A program made the translations under genes and the position numbers. This document shows positions 23,950 through 36,602 of a DNA stretch of 64,000 bases, piece by piece. Position 1 is the stretch's first letter. The number at the start of each line of letters is the position of its first letter. Source of the stretch: Adineta steineri (lineage: Eukaryota > Rotifera > Eurotatoria > Adinetida > Adinetidae); contig CAJNOI010000187.1 in assembly GCA_905250115.1 (NCBI GenBank), positions 1 to 64,000 of the forward strand. Reading direction: 5' to 3'. A model generated the notes under the pieces. That model did no database searches. It had not been told where the DNA came from and saw only the letters and a list, made by a program, of their open reading frames with translations.

Positions 23950-26900
23950 ATGACAATGTCCGAATTACTAACTAAATTAAGTGGACGATTATGTTTTCAT
24001 GGATTTTTATCAATATCGATTCCTGTCAGATCACGTCAACGAATATTTTATCTACTTTTTAGTCTTCATGTCATATTTTTTCTTATTGTTTATCATCGTC
24101 TTATACTAATAACTCCTTCATCTACTACAAACAAAATTTCAACTAATAATGCTAAATCATCGTCATCATCATCTATTTGTCATATACCAGATTTGAATCC
24201 ATGGGACCAAACAGTTTCAAAATCATTAAATATTAAACCATTATATGTTTGTCCGAAACATAAAAAAAATTTAATCAATATTATTAATCATACTAAATTA
24301 TTTATAAATCAGACTGTAAATAAAACATATTTTTCTGGTTTAATAACACATTGTGTTTATTTGAAAGTTGATAGAAATCCTGAAGAAAAACATTTTCGTG
24401 ATTGGTCTTATACTTTATCTGAACCGATATTAATAATTAATGGACGTACAGAATCGATTTTAGATGCTGATTTTGTTTTAACACGGTGTTATAATAATCG
24501 AAAAGAATATTTTCATGGAGAATATTTCTGGTATGTTTAATCGTTATAAATATTAATATTACTTTTGTTAAGTGAAATCAGGTTTTAAAGCGAGCATTTT
24601 ATATTTTTTATTTATTATTCATAGACTAAAATATTTTTGAAAAATGTTCTTTTTTCTTGATGCTTTTAGCAGATGTATTAAATGAATTGGAATAAGTATA
24701 ATTTAATCGAGCAAATGATAAATAGAAGTAAAAATTTATGCATATTAATTACAGATGATATCATATGAATTAAGTTTAAAAAAAAGAAATGACTCTTTGA
24801 TATAGTTTTTTTTTTCAACGAGCAATAATAATACAAGTGCAACTAGTCGATGAATATATTACTTTAAAAAATTGATACTTCATAGTTGAGTGCTGAATAG
24901 GTTATTCTATTAAATTTAAAACATAAAATAAAAGTTTTACAAAAGAATCGTTGTTTTTTAGTTATTAACTTGTAAAATTATTTATATGCAAAACAGATAG
25001 TTAATAGTCAGATATTTGAGAAGCAGACAAAAAGCTCGAATTTCGATCTCTTTAATCCTTGCATCAAATAGAGAAATATTAGCATATGTTCTAATGAAAC
25101 AGAACATTTTCTTTTATTTAGTGGTTATAATTGTTCAAAGTATAAAAATATGAGTCAAGTTCAAAAACAAATTCTACGAAATCGTACACTTGTCTATGAA
25201 TATATTCATCCAATAATTCGTTTAAAAAAATTACCATTTCCATCGAAAATTTGGTCAGAAAAAATTTCAAAAAAACTTTTTTCATCTAATTATTCTCCGC
25301 CATCTGTAATTACGGTTATATTAGATGCAGTTAGTAATCTTCAAGCACAACGTGCATTACCACATACATTATCTTATTTAAAATCTCTTGGTTTATATAC
25401 ATTTCAACGTCATACAGTTGTTGGTGATGGTACTTTTGAAAATATTATACCGATGTTATTTGGTCAATTAGCTAGTGATTTACAAATACCAAATTTAAAT
25501 GATAGTCGATATGAATTTCTTACAACCGAGATTCTAATTGATCGTAAAACAAAAAATCGTACAGAAATAAAAAAAATTGTTCATTATCCAGGACCCTATG
25601 ATAATTATTCTTTTATTATAAAAAATTTTTCAAAATTAAATTATACAACATTTTTTAGTGAAGAATGGCGTGATAGTGCTTTGTATAATTTAAAAAATGG
25701 TTTTCGTCAATCACCAACAGACTATTATTTACGTCCATATTGGTTATCATTATATGAAACATTATCCTATAATACATTTTCAGGAAATTCAAATCCAAAG
25801 CCATGTTATTTAGATAAATTATTACATTTTTTATCATTAGATTGGTTAAAAGAATTTTTAAATATTTACCATAAAACACCTAATTATCCAACATTTGGTA
25901 TAATGAAAATGAATGAAATGAGCCATGATTATTTAGAAAGACTTTTTTGGATTGATAGAGATTTAAAAACATTTTTTCAAGATTTAATTGAAAAAAATTT
26001 ATTAGATAATACAATATTAATATTTTGTGGTGATCATGGTCATAGACAACATCGTTTAAGACTTACACGTATTGGAAGTTTCGAAGTTAAATTACCATTT
26101 TTTTCAATACTTCTACCTAAATCATTTGAAAAAAAATTTCCACAAGCTATTGCAAATCTTAAAAATAATCAGAAAAGTAAGTTTCATATTCTCGTAATGG
26201 CAGGAAGTTGAGTTAACATTATATAACACTTTTATGTTAATATTTAAATAGTAATTAAATACAGTATGGATACATTTCCCGTATTAGTAATATTTAACTA
26301 TCGCTCTTACTCTCATGAATAATTTTTTTAATTAGTTAAATCCGATTAGATGTATTTATTTATCTTCATAGCGTTGACATCATGGTGGGACGTCTATGAA
26401 ACTTTTGTTAATATTTTAAAAATGGTTGAACAACCACATCTACTCGATCCTCTTCGCGTTAAATGGCAACCAACAACATCGGGTATATCACTTTTTCATC
26501 CTATACCTGAACGAAATTGTTCATCTGCTGGTATACCAGGTAAATAGAATCATTCAAATGTAGTCAAGTTAAGTGCACTCAAAAAGGTTCACCAATTCTA
26601 AAATCCCTTTCGGGTTCAAACATAGTTGGTTATAGGTAATCGACCATGCTGAATCCGAATAACACGGTCGTTATTGGGAATGGAGTCCAAAAGGTCTTAG
26701 TTTTCCATTAGAAATTTTTTTTTGTTTTTTTCTGAAATGATTTTCTGATGTTACTAGGTGATAGAACACATTAAATTGCATATGAAAAATTATTGTTTTA
26801 GCACACTGACGTGAGGTACTATAACTAAAGACTGGCGTGACTAGCCACGACAGTCACAAGTATAGGGAAGAACATGGGTAAAAGTGGATACGTAATATAT

Positions 26901-27740
26901 GAATAAGCAATTCAAATATTCCGTACTCATTTTTTCCCGTACACTTTTTAATGGAAAATTGTTTTTCTAGAAAACCAAGGACTCCAGTAGCAGTAACGAT
27001 TGTGTTATTCGGATTCAGCATGGTCGATTATCTATGACCGACTATGTTTGAACCCGAAAGGCATTTTAGAGTTGGTGAACCTTCCTCGTCATTACAGTCC
27101 AGAGTAACTATTAGGGCAATCAAAACAGTTTTCAGGTAGAGTTTTTTGCGAAAACTTAGACATCCGTAAACTCCAAATCTAACCTTCAAATATTATTTTT
27201 TTCTCTTCGATAAATTTTGTTTTTTTTTCTATTTAAGATAAATATTGTCCATGTTCACTTACAATACCACTTGATATAGAATTACCTATCATTAAAGAAT
27301 TAGCTATTTATAGTATTAATTATATAAATAATATAAAATTAAAAAATCATAAACATCTATGCATGCCACTTGAATTAAAAACAATAATTCGTGCTGAACT
27401 TGAAGAATTAGATGTACCAATGAGAATACCGAATGATACAATAAAATCAAATTTTACTCATTTATATACAGTTCTCTTTGAAGTATCACCTTCTGATGGA
27501 ATATTTGAAAGTCGTTTACTTTATGATTCTACAACAAAACGAATTCGATTACATAGTGGAATTCTTCGAATTAATCTTTATGGTCAAACATCTGCATGTA
27601 TCCAAGATAAATATGATTTACGTTCGTTTTGTTATTGTATTTCTTATTATAGACGATTAAAAAATAATTCTCAGAATAACAACAATAATTCTTCTAAATC
27701 AATTCCAATCACTACTACGAAAATAAAAACTAAAAGCTAG
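23950..27740 (+). CDS. DUF229 family protein (alkaline phosphatase/sulfatase-like, type II membrane)
   Basis: Four exons: 23950-24530, 25122-26176, 26372-26539, 27238-27740, giving 768 aa in frame. A membrane anchor lies at about residues 30-54 (IFYLLFSLHVIFFLIVYH) and is followed by a Ser/Thr stem and a lumenal or extracellular domain. Family marks include the ILDAVSN segment at the phosphatase-like nucleophile position, GDGTFENIIPMLFG, MNEMSHDYLERL, and the metal-site-like FCGDHGHR. The domain belongs to the alkaline phosphatase superfamily, but no substrate is established for DUF229. In true sulfatases the nucleophile is Cys or Ser; here the ILDAVSN region offers Ser only at the following position. 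Intron 3 carries a 500-bp inverted-repeat element. Confidence 0.85.
26584..27083. mobile_element. 500-bp foldback/MITE element in DUF229 intron
   Basis: The termini are inverted copies starting AAGGTTCACCAA. Homology continues through about 130 bp on each side, with shared blocks such as CTTTCGGGTTCAAACATAGT and GCTGAATCCGAATAACAC and a TTTTCCATTA block, around a unique centre of about 230 bp. No transposase frame. No target-site duplication is obvious. It sits wholly inside the intron 26540-27237, in an otherwise intact gene. Confidence 0.75.
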
Positions 27741-27911
27741 ATTGTTTTGTGTTCTTTTTTATTATAAAACTTGATCGCTGGCGATTACTATTTTGTTATT
27801 CTATTTGTTATTAAATAAAAATATTGATAAATAATATGTTTTGCTCTGTTATTATTTCTTTGTTTTCAAAGCAAATATTTTTATTTTCGAATTAAATTCT
27901 TTTTTTCATAT

Positions 27912-28798
27912 TTATTTTTTTCCAACACCACCAATTAAACCAAGTGCTATAAGATATTCAAGGCTATTAACGGATGATCCATCTAACAAGATAGAAAAAA
28001 AAATATATATAAAATATAATAAACAATAGGTTTACTTACGAATACAATTATTATTAAGCATAACATAACCTGCACAACATTTATAATCGGCTGGAGCGCA
28101 AAATGTATGTGAATTTGGTACGAGATGAGTTATAGTTGTATATTCAATAGTCGTACTAAATATTTATAAGAAAACAAATTTACGAATTAAAAAATAAGCA
28201 TCTACTAACTAAGTTTCTGTCTTAGTAACTGGTGTCCACATACATCCAGTTGTTGTTTGTGTGTTAGTTGATGGTGTTGTTTGTCCTTTTATTGGACGTG
28301 CTGTTGCAGTTGGAATTGGTACTGGTGGACCTTCAATAGATAAATTTTTTTTTTTTCATCATATATATAGTTTAACAAATCATTAAAATACGTTCTGGAT
28401 TGAGATTTCCATGACAATCTTGATAACCAACTATAACACTATGTGTTTTTTGTACTATTGATGTTACTACTTTACTAACGACTTCATCATTATTAACATG
28501 TTGCCAATTTGTACAACAATATGCACTTGTACTATTGAAAATAGAATTATTCTTTAGAAAAATAATATTATATATTTACTCTCGTTCATTATCAGCAGCA
28601 CGCTTTGAATTGAATTCTTGAGCTATATGTTGATATTCTTCAGGTAATAAAGATAAATCACGTTCAAGATTTTCAATGTATTCAGGTAATGCAAATATCT
28701 AAAGTTAATCAATCATTTGAGAAAAAAAAATATGTAAATATAGATATTACATGCACTGCTAAAGCAATTAAGCAAACGATTGTCGTAGTTCGAAGCAT
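27912..28798 (-). CDS. Secreted Cys-rich protein, EMI-like
   Basis: Six short exons join in frame to 204 aa: 28751-28798, 28580-28698, 28392-28531, 28210-28330, 28040-28155, 27912-27982. Residues 1 to about 19 form a signal peptide (MLRTTTIVCLIALAVHIFA). The middle contains an AYCCTNW segment and a Thr/Pro-rich linker. The C-terminal part, CMWTPVTKTETYTTIEY...C.....CCAGY....C, has the spacing of an EMI-like extracellular module. Function is unknown. The EMI assignment rests on cysteine pattern only. Confidence 0.65.
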
Positions 28799-29329
28799 TG
28801 TCTTATAATAACGAAGGTAAATCACAATATTGAGAATATAATACAATCTGCATGTCTTTATTCGATGAGAAAAACAGCAGATGATATATTTTCTCATGTA
28901 TACGAATCAGACCATTATTATTGTTCTAAATAAAGAAAAATTTATCTTATTGGACAATAACAAATGCATATCAGTGACAAAAAGTTAAAATATAATTATT
29001 GTTTTATATGAAAAATAATAACTAAAAAATTGAGAATTGCATGTTAACTGATAGAAGAATCTATACCAAGGTTAAATTCATTTTGTGTCTTACTTTCATA
29101 CTCATCAAACACTCTGATTTCGACTTATTTGCATCATTGTCAATTAAATGAAGATCTAAAACGGATACATGTGCAAAATAAATATATAGAATTTTTATTA
29201 GCGATTAAAATATCTTGTTGTTAGTTTTTTTTTTAAAGTGATAATCACAAAAAGAAGAATAATGTGTATCGTCATCTGATTAAATAAAATAGGCAAGAAT
29301 AAACTAAAATTTCCAAAAACAAATATCAT

Positions 29330-29768
29330 TTATGATTCAATTAATTTCGTCGTCATCGTCGTCGTCGTTGTTGTTGTTTTAATATCATCATCTTGTTCAA
29401 CAAGTTCAGTTAATTCTGTATCATTATGAATAACAGATACAGTACGAGATAGATTGGCTTTTTCTAATAAATCTAATAGAAGATCAACAACCGTATCAGC
29501 AAATTGTTTTTTATCAACTGTTTGAATTGATGATTGATTACCATTGAATATTGTTTCATTATTATTATTATCATTATGATTATTATTATTATAGATTACA
29601 AGTGGTTGACTAGGTTCAGTTTCATTAAAATCTAAAATAATAAAACTGTTTTTTTTTTTTGTTTTATAAACGAGAGAAGAAAAAATTACTTGATGAATTA
29701 TATGATGGTATAAGTCCAGTGTGAACATGACCAGTAAAAAGTAGAAGAAAGAAGATGATGATGATCAT
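29330..29768 (-). CDS. Small secreted glycoprotein-like protein
   Basis: Two exons, 29690-29768 and 29330-29631, give 126 aa. A signal peptide (MIIIIFFLLLFTGHVHT) precedes an Asn-rich segment with several N-x-S/T sites, a short amphipathic helix (FADTVVDLLLDLLEKANLS) and a Thr-rich tail. No family was recognised. It lies on the same strand as the neighbouring EMI-like gene, about 530 nt away. Confidence 0.6.
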
Positions 29769-30813
29769 TATTTTTTCGAATGTGAATAGAAATTGTTATA
29801 GTATTGAATTTTTCATTGATTCTTTTTATCTGTTCTTTCTTTTTTTTTTTAATTTTCATTCCTTATCTAAATAATTGACTCTTGAATGATGGAACTGTTT
29901 ATATAATCACCTTGATCGTTTGATTTAAATAACATCACTTTCATTTTTATTGCATAAACATGAATACACAATAAATGAATAAAAAAAAGTTAATCATAAT
30001 ACCTTTATACATATATCTATCGTGATCTATTCTGTATCGATTGCATAACATTTCTAACGAAATTGAATCTTATCTGTGATTTCGAACTCTATTCATTCTT
30101 TTATCATTGAACACACTTATCAGTACACAAAATACAGGGGTGGAGCGATCGGGGAGTGTCGGGGGTGTAACACCCCCTCACCAATCTTCGAAAAGTTCTA
30201 TTTTTGTTACACCTTCCCTGACAAAATATCTTGTAATATTCTTTTATAGTATTTAATTAAACTATATAACAGAAATTTGTGCATGTCAGATAATTTGTAT
30301 TCGAGACTGTATGAATGACTATGATTATTCGATGATTTGTTTAACAGTGGTTTTAAGAAGATAATCAAATCAATATGTGTTGTACAGATATTTATTTATT
30401 GTAATATACAAGTTAATCTTTTATATAATATTTAATTATCCACATAAACTATCGATTTACGAAATAAATTAATACATAATCTTAGAATTTTCTATTACAT
30501 TTCTTTGTCTCAATAATTATGCTTACAATACTTATTGTTTCTCATATGGAACTATATCATTTTCAATATCTGCACATATGTCGAATAGCGACTAACTTCT
30601 TTTAATTATTTACGAAGTTTTTCATAAAGATAAAAGTTAATGATGATGCTTTTATATATATATATTACTGAAGGCCAGAAAAAAAGAAAAACTATCACAT
30701 ATAAGAAATATAAAAGAGATAGTATTGAAATTGGTAACAGCTGTATGTTATGATATATGAAGACAAAAGCAAAACGTCATCTTTCTTTTTTACATTCTAT
30801 TCACTAGAAAAAT
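29769..30813. other. Intergenic region with GC-rich hairpin
   Basis: Divergent spacer between the small secreted gene and the membrane-protein gene. At about 30136-30178 an isolated G-rich patch contains the hairpin GGGGGTGTAACACCCCC, unlike the surrounding A/T-rich sequence. It may be the end of a decayed element. Nothing else was recognised. Confidence 0.4.
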
Positions 30814-32268
30814 ATGTCGAATCTATTGAGTGAAGATAAGTCTCTATTGCAACATTCGACACAAAAATCAGAACCAGCTTATATTAAATTTGATCAAATG
30901 TCTGATACAAAAAATATACGTTCAAGATATAATAAAGTAGATATGAATGGAATTATTAATAAAAAAATATGATAAATTTCATTTGATTTTCATAGTTTAA
31001 TACTTCAGCAGAGATAGCAGCAAATCCTGCTCATTATGTTTTAAGTACTGGTGATTTTAATCCTAATGAGAAAGAAAATGATGCTCGTCTTATTTCTCGA
31101 AATAAACATGATACTACACAAATTATTTTTATGGTGTTTACTGCTCTCGCCTATCTTCTTCATACATTGAGAGCTTATATACCAGAAACAATACAAACAA
31201 ATTCGCGTAATAAAACAATCTTTAATATAATATAATATTCTTTTCTATTTTTAAAAGAATTCTGGTCATATCTAGCAATACGACCTATTACTCGTGTTTA
31301 TACATCAGATATACGACCAAGTATAGTGATCGAAAGTTTATTATATCGTTTAGCAGAAAACTGGCAGGTATTTTCTTTTATTTCTTATTTATTTGCCTAT
31401 GATTTTTCTATATTTAGGCATTTTGGTTAATCTATGTTTTATCATACATTCCAAGACGTACTCATATTGGATTTCTTTATCGAAATCCGAATATATTTAA
31501 TTCATTTCTTTGTTTTCTTCTCATCAGTGCATTATCTTTTCAAACACTTAGTCAATCATCTCTATCAGCAGAAGTATATTTATTGAACTTTAATCTTATT
31601 TTTTAAATAAAATAAAAACTTATTTCTTTAGATATCTTGTGTATGTTTAATTCTTAGTTTATGTCTTCTCGTGGTAACTTGCCGACTTACTGCCGTAAAT
31701 TTATTAAAATACGAAGAGAAATATAAAGCCGCTGGCTTGTAAGTTGATTTACATGTTAGTATATATTTCTATTTTATAATTTATGCTTAGATCATTTGAT
31801 TTAATCATCTTACGTTATTTCGTTTTAAACAGCCTTTTTCTTTATACTACATCAGTTGCCTATTCAACAACATGTGCTATTATTGAATATATTGGTATTC
31901 ATCTCGACCCAAATACAGTCTCACCAACATTTACTAGTATTTGTACAACAATAGGCTTAACAATAATGCTTTTTCTTCTTTTTATTTATTATCTTCTTGA
32001 TCAATTTGTTTATAAAGATGAATTTCGATCAATATGGACACCTTATTTATTTATTGGGTATATTTTTATTTATCCACCCTTACGCCAATTATCCTTACTT
32101 GATACAGATGTGAATTCAAATAATTTAAATTATTATTTATTTTGGATATTTTGTACGATTACAATATTAATGATTTGTATACGGTTATATCAACAAATAT
32201 CTGTTAAATGTAAACGATCGAAAAAGAAAATACGTATTAGTTCACATATTGATCAAGTAACTACATAA
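30814..32268 (+). CDS. Uncharacterised polytopic membrane protein
   Basis: Six exons: 30814-30936, 30996-31206, 31258-31367, 31418-31573, 31632-31738, 31791-32268, giving 394 aa in frame. About 100 hydrophilic N-terminal residues are followed by roughly seven hydrophobic segments, and the tail is basic (KCKRSKKKIR). No signature of a known transporter or GPCR was recognised. A pyrimidine-rich CACTAG lies 7 nt before the ATG and could be a spliced-leader acceptor. Exon coherence makes it a real gene; its function is open. Confidence 0.7.
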
Positions 32269-32972
32269 ACAAACATACGAAAAAACTAGAATCTTTTTTT
32301 TTTCTGTTTTTTTTGAAATAAATAAGAAAATTATTTGGGTACTGAAAAAATTTTATTTTCTAATAATAATATAATTCGACATCAGTATATATTATGGAAT
32401 AATCTTTGCTCCAATTAAACAATAAATCATCACAGATTAAAATTTTCATAGAAAAATAAATGAATTATTATAAATAATATTTACTATGTTTCAATATGCA
32501 AGGATTTTATTTAGATTGGTACAATGTATCTATATATAAATTTAAATTTTGTGTATTATTTGTGAGTAATAATTATTCAAAATCTTTTCTCGATTTATTT
32601 AATTAAAATAATGAAAACAAAATTTAATATAAAATGATTTGTTTTAATTCTTCATTTGATTACATTATTCTTGTCTTAATCAGAAATTGTCTGAACATAA
32701 TCATAACATATACATAAATATTTAAAAAAAATTTTTAGATTATTTTGAGAAGATTAAATCTTTTTTTTATTACAGAGAATACTCTCGTAAACGATTAGAA
32801 AGGTAGATATGTCTGACAAGATCATTCATTCATACATATATGTATGTATGTGTACTACCTTATCAGTCGGCTTTGTACAATACATTTTAATTATTTACAG
32901 AGATTCTCTGTACGTGTGCGCGAATCACTATAAAATAGAATTACCTCGAAAATAAGTGAACAAAACGTTCTT
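32269..32972. other. Intergenic region between convergent genes
   Basis: 704 nt of A/T-rich sequence between two 3' ends, with multiple AATAAA-like signals on both strands and a short ATGTATG run at about 32840. No gene was seen. Confidence 0.5.
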
Positions 32973-35603
32973 TTATTCAATATTCTTTATAATTTCTTCT
33001 TTTACAGTTTCAACATTCTTTCTCACAGTTTCTACATGAAGATCAGTTGGAGGCAATACACGTTGTAGTATGTCTAGAGTACGTTCTAAATATGTCAGTG
33101 ATTTCGAACAGTCTTTCATATTGTAATATACATTAGCGATGCTGTGGTAGGAACTAGCCAAGTCAGGATGATCTGAAGGAAGAATTTTTTGCAAAATTTC
33201 AAGTGCTTTTTTATAAAATGAAAGTGCTTTCGAGTACTCTTCCATCTTGTCATACACACCACCGATGTTACTGTATGAAATAGCCAAATCAGGATGATTT
33301 GAAGGAAGAGTTTTTTCTCGAATTTCAAGTGCTTTTTCGTAATATGAAAGTGCATTCAAGTACTCTCTTTTGTTGCTATATACCAAACCGATGTTGTTGT
33401 ATGAAGTAGCCAATGAAGGATGATTCGAAGGAAGAGTTTTTTGAAAGATTTCAAGTGCTTTTTCGTGAGATGAAAGTGCTTTCGAGTACTCTCCCATCTC
33501 GTCATACACCGAACCGATGTTGTTGTATGAGTAGGCAAAATCAGGATGATTTGAAGGAAGAATTTTTTCTCGAATTTCAAGCGCTTTTTCGAGAGATGAA
33601 AGTGCTTTCGAGTACTCTCCCATGTTGAGATACACACTACCGTTGTTGTTGTATAAATAAGGGAAATAAGGATGATTTGAAGGAAGAGTTTTTTGCCAAA
33701 TTTCAAGTGCTTTTTCATAAAATGACATCGTTTTCGAGTATTCTCCCATCTTATAATACACAGCACCAATATTATTGTATGACGCGGCCAGTAAAGGATG
33801 ATTTGTAGGAAGAGTTTTTTTCAACATTTCAAGTGCGCTTTCGAAAAATGATAGTGCTTTCGAGTACTCTCCTATGTATTCATACACATTACCGATGTTG
33901 TTGTATGAAGTAGCCAATGAAGGATGAGTTGAAGGAAAAGCTTTCTGTTGAATTTCAAGTGCTTTTTCGTGAGATAAAAGTGCTTTCGAGTACTCTCCCA
34001 TTTTTTGATAGTCAGTACCGATGTTGTTGTATGTAGTAGCCAACTCAGGATGATTAGAGGGAAATTTTTTTTGCAAAATTTGTAGTCCTTGTTCGTGATA
34101 CCAAATAGCCTTTTCATAATCACCCTGTACACTTTTGATATATCCCAGCTGATTATAATAGTACTGCTTTTCACCCTCATCAGGTGTCAGGTCGAATAAT
34201 TCGTTATAAAGTTCTTCAGCTTTATTAAATTGACCGATTTTAAGCAATAAGTTACCCAGTGCGTACCATCCAGTACCACCGCCACCTTCTTCTCGTATTC
34301 TCTCAGTAAGCAATTGTAGTTGTTGATCATCATCTGACGTTAATTGTAATTCAACTTGATAAAGTTGATTTTTATTATCCATTTGTTTAATTGCACCCAC
34401 TCGAAAAACGGTATGCATGGAGAAGAGAATTTCATCTTCCTCGTTATAATAACTCGTCTGTTTGATGGAGGTAAATGGCACTGATTTAACACGTGGATCA
34501 ATTAACATCTTGAAAAGAATGCCGACCATGTCCACATTATCTGACGCGCTCTGGGCAAATAACAGGGAGATGTCTTCCTCCGTACTAGTGGATAAAAAGT
34601 TATTAAAGGACATTAAACCAGCTTTTGTTTGTTGCAGTTTTTCAAAATTTGCTTTGGATAGACCTTGTCCCCGGTAAACGATGAATGGTTTATCGTGATA
34701 ACTACTAAGTTGTTGTTGGTGTAGTTGTTGAATTTGCTGGTGAAGGTCATGCATGAAAAAGCCCATGTTAATAATGATATCGCTTTCCATAGAGCGAAGA
34801 GCGTAATTCAGCATAGAATAGATAAATGAGGGAGAAGTATACCACCAAATAGCTGATTGAGTATAGTATTCGTTTTCAAATTGATCAACATTCTTTGCTG
34901 ATCCGAAGCCATGTTGTCGACAATAAGTTGTAAACTGTTTGACGATCTTTTTATCGTATTTCATATCAAGGAGAATTTCCTTGAATATTCGAGTATACAT
35001 AAATGTTGGTTCTAATTGATTTAAATTATCAGTTGAAATCATTTCATTTGCCGTGATAAAACTCATGGCAATCGAATCTTGATTGCATTTCTTAATATGC
35101 AGTTGTAATACTTTGCATAAATCATCAATATTGGTATGAACGCTCCTGATTTTTGGCCATTTTGTTGTCCATTCTTCATGTTGGGATTTACTGCTACTGA
35201 AGATATAAACACTATGCAATTGAGGTATGTCATTCACGACTGGCATTATTTGTTGAGCCATAGTGTTTTCCAAAACGAGAAAAGACTTAATGTTTTCTTC
35301 AGCATCTGTAAGAAGGTCGATACATTCGTCTCGCTGCTTAAAGATATCGACATTGTCAGCAATAGTTTTTAATTGTGTCAAAATGCTTTGATATTCTTGA
35401 TTCGGCTCATCCATACATTCATCTGAACAGAGAAGTGAATAATACCGAACCATTCGTCGCCTTGGTTGAATAGCATCCGATGGTGTTATGGTCGTGTTGT
35501 TGTTATTCATAAACGTGTTTGATGATAAAGAAGCTCTTAAATTGGATTCTGATCCGCTCATTTGATCCTTTTTATAATTTGATGTTGAATATAAGATTAG
35601 CAA
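32973..35603 (-). CDS. ADP-ribosyltransferase (R-S-E class) with TPR/kinesin-light-chain-like repeats
   Basis: Intronless, 876 aa; the more likely start is the second Met (MSGSESN, residue 15). Residues about 50-160 form an N-terminal domain shared with the VLIG-VWA protein at 53.6-60.0 kb. The mono-ADP-ribosyltransferase domain follows with its three motifs: Arg in FIVYRGQG (about 309), STS in NFLSTSTEED (about 337), and E-x-E in EEDEILFS (about 388). All catalytic positions are present, so transfer of ADP-ribose from NAD to arginine-like acceptors is plausible. From about residue 440 there are about ten TPRs. Most are 42-aa units with the consensus YNNIG.VY...GEYSKALS..EKALEI..KTLPSNHP. Their near-identity suggests recent unit duplication. 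There is no signal peptide, so it should act inside the cell. Target unknown. Confidence 0.88.
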   Translation of the reverse strand: MLILYSTSNYKKDQMSGSESNLRASLSSNTFMNNNNTTITPSDAIQPRRRMVRYYSLLCSDECMDEPNQEYQSILTQLKTIADNVDIFKQRDECIDLLTDAEENIKSFLVLENTMAQQIMPVVNDIPQLHSVYIFSSSKSQHEEWTTKWPKIRSVHTNIDDLCKVLQLHIKKCNQDSIAMSFITANEMISTDNLNQLEPTFMYTRIFKEILLDMKYDKKIVKQFTTYCRQHGFGSAKNVDQFENEYYTQSAIWWYTSPSFIYSMLNYALRSMESDIIINMGFFMHDLHQQIQQLHQQQLSSYHDKPFIVYRGQGLSKANFEKLQQTKAGLMSFNNFLSTSTEEDISLLFAQSASDNVDMVGILFKMLIDPRVKSVPFTSIKQTSYYNEEDEILFSMHTVFRVGAIKQMDNKNQLYQVELQLTSDDDQQLQLLTERIREEGGGGTGWYALGNLLLKIGQFNKAEELYNELFDLTPDEGEKQYYYNQLGYIKSVQGDYEKAIWYHEQGLQILQKKFPSNHPELATTYNNIGTDYQKMGEYSKALLSHEKALEIQQKAFPSTHPSLATSYNNIGNVYEYIGEYSKALSFFESALEMLKKTLPTNHPLLAASYNNIGAVYYKMGEYSKTMSFYEKALEIWQKTLPSNHPYFPYLYNNNGSVYLNMGEYSKALSSLEKALEIREKILPSNHPDFAYSYNNIGSVYDEMGEYSKALSSHEKALEIFQKTLPSNHPSLATSYNNIGLVYSNKREYLNALSYYEKALEIREKTLPSNHPDLAISYSNIGGVYDKMEEYSKALSFYKKALEILQKILPSDHPDLASSYHSIANVYYNMKDCSKSLTYLERTLDILQRVLPPTDLHVETVRKNVETVKEEIIKNIE

Positions 35604-36602
35604 TAATTGTTGTTTTCTAAATGGTAAGAAGGGCTAGCGTCATGTGTTGTTCTATCCATGACGCCAATCTATCTTTCTTTTTCTTTTCTATACATCTTTC
35701 TATTCCCAGTATACATATACAGATTCTTTCTTTCCTCTCGAATATATATTGTCCGCTTGATTATCGTGATATTATGACGACCTTCTCCTATTGCTTTTTT
35801 TTCTTTTTTTCCTCTTTTGTTATGTATATAGAGTTGTCTTTTTCTTTTTTCCCCAGTTCTTGTTATTGATCTGATCTTGTTGCCTTCAATAAAATACGGA
35901 TATCATCATCATTACTCTTTTTATTCTATACAAGGCATGGTGGGCACTTTTCATAATGAGTTTTCTCTCGATAGCCTCTTGATCCCAGCTAGCTAGTTCG
36001 TTATTCAGCCTACGATTATACTGGAGATTGAAGTCAGTCTACACCCTCTAACGAGAACCTCACACGAAGACTCACCACTCCTATTTATAATAGCAATGGC
36101 ATATTTTTTCAGTCTTTTTTAGCATGTAAAATGTGTGTATATTTTTGCCAAGGTTCAATGAGGAACTTCAACTAGTGACTTTTTAGAATACTGCTGTGAC
36201 GAGCAAGAGAAAGATCAATATAAATAAATTTTTTAACAACGTTTGCGACAAAACGAAATGATTTCGATTCGTCGTTATTCTTTCAATTTTTTTTGGCTTT
36301 ATCTATGCAAATATTTTAGTAATTCAATATGTCACCGATACTTTTGTTATTGAAATGGATTAGAAATAGAAACATGATCTATTCAGTAAATATTACTTCT
36401 CTTCATCGTACATCGTTTTGTAGTTAAATGGCCGCAAGGAATCTGTTAGAACAAAAGGATTGTACCAGTGAATGAGAAATAGTTATTGATTTGAGAATAT
36501 CGTAAGAGCTTTATTGTTTTCTTGAGGGTGAGTATATTTTTTTTACCTGTGATATGTTGTTTTTATTCAAAAAGAAAAGATTATTCATAAATCAATTCTA
36601 AA
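35604..36602. other. Intergenic region
   Basis: No gene was recognised. It has a T/C-rich stretch at 35660-35860 upstream of the ART-TPR gene and nothing structured beyond that. Confidence 0.45.

Noticed and set aside
33116..34180. Alternative-frame open frames inside the TPR region, both strands
   Set aside because: They exist because the 126-bp repeat is open in several frames; the ART-TPR frame explains the region fully.
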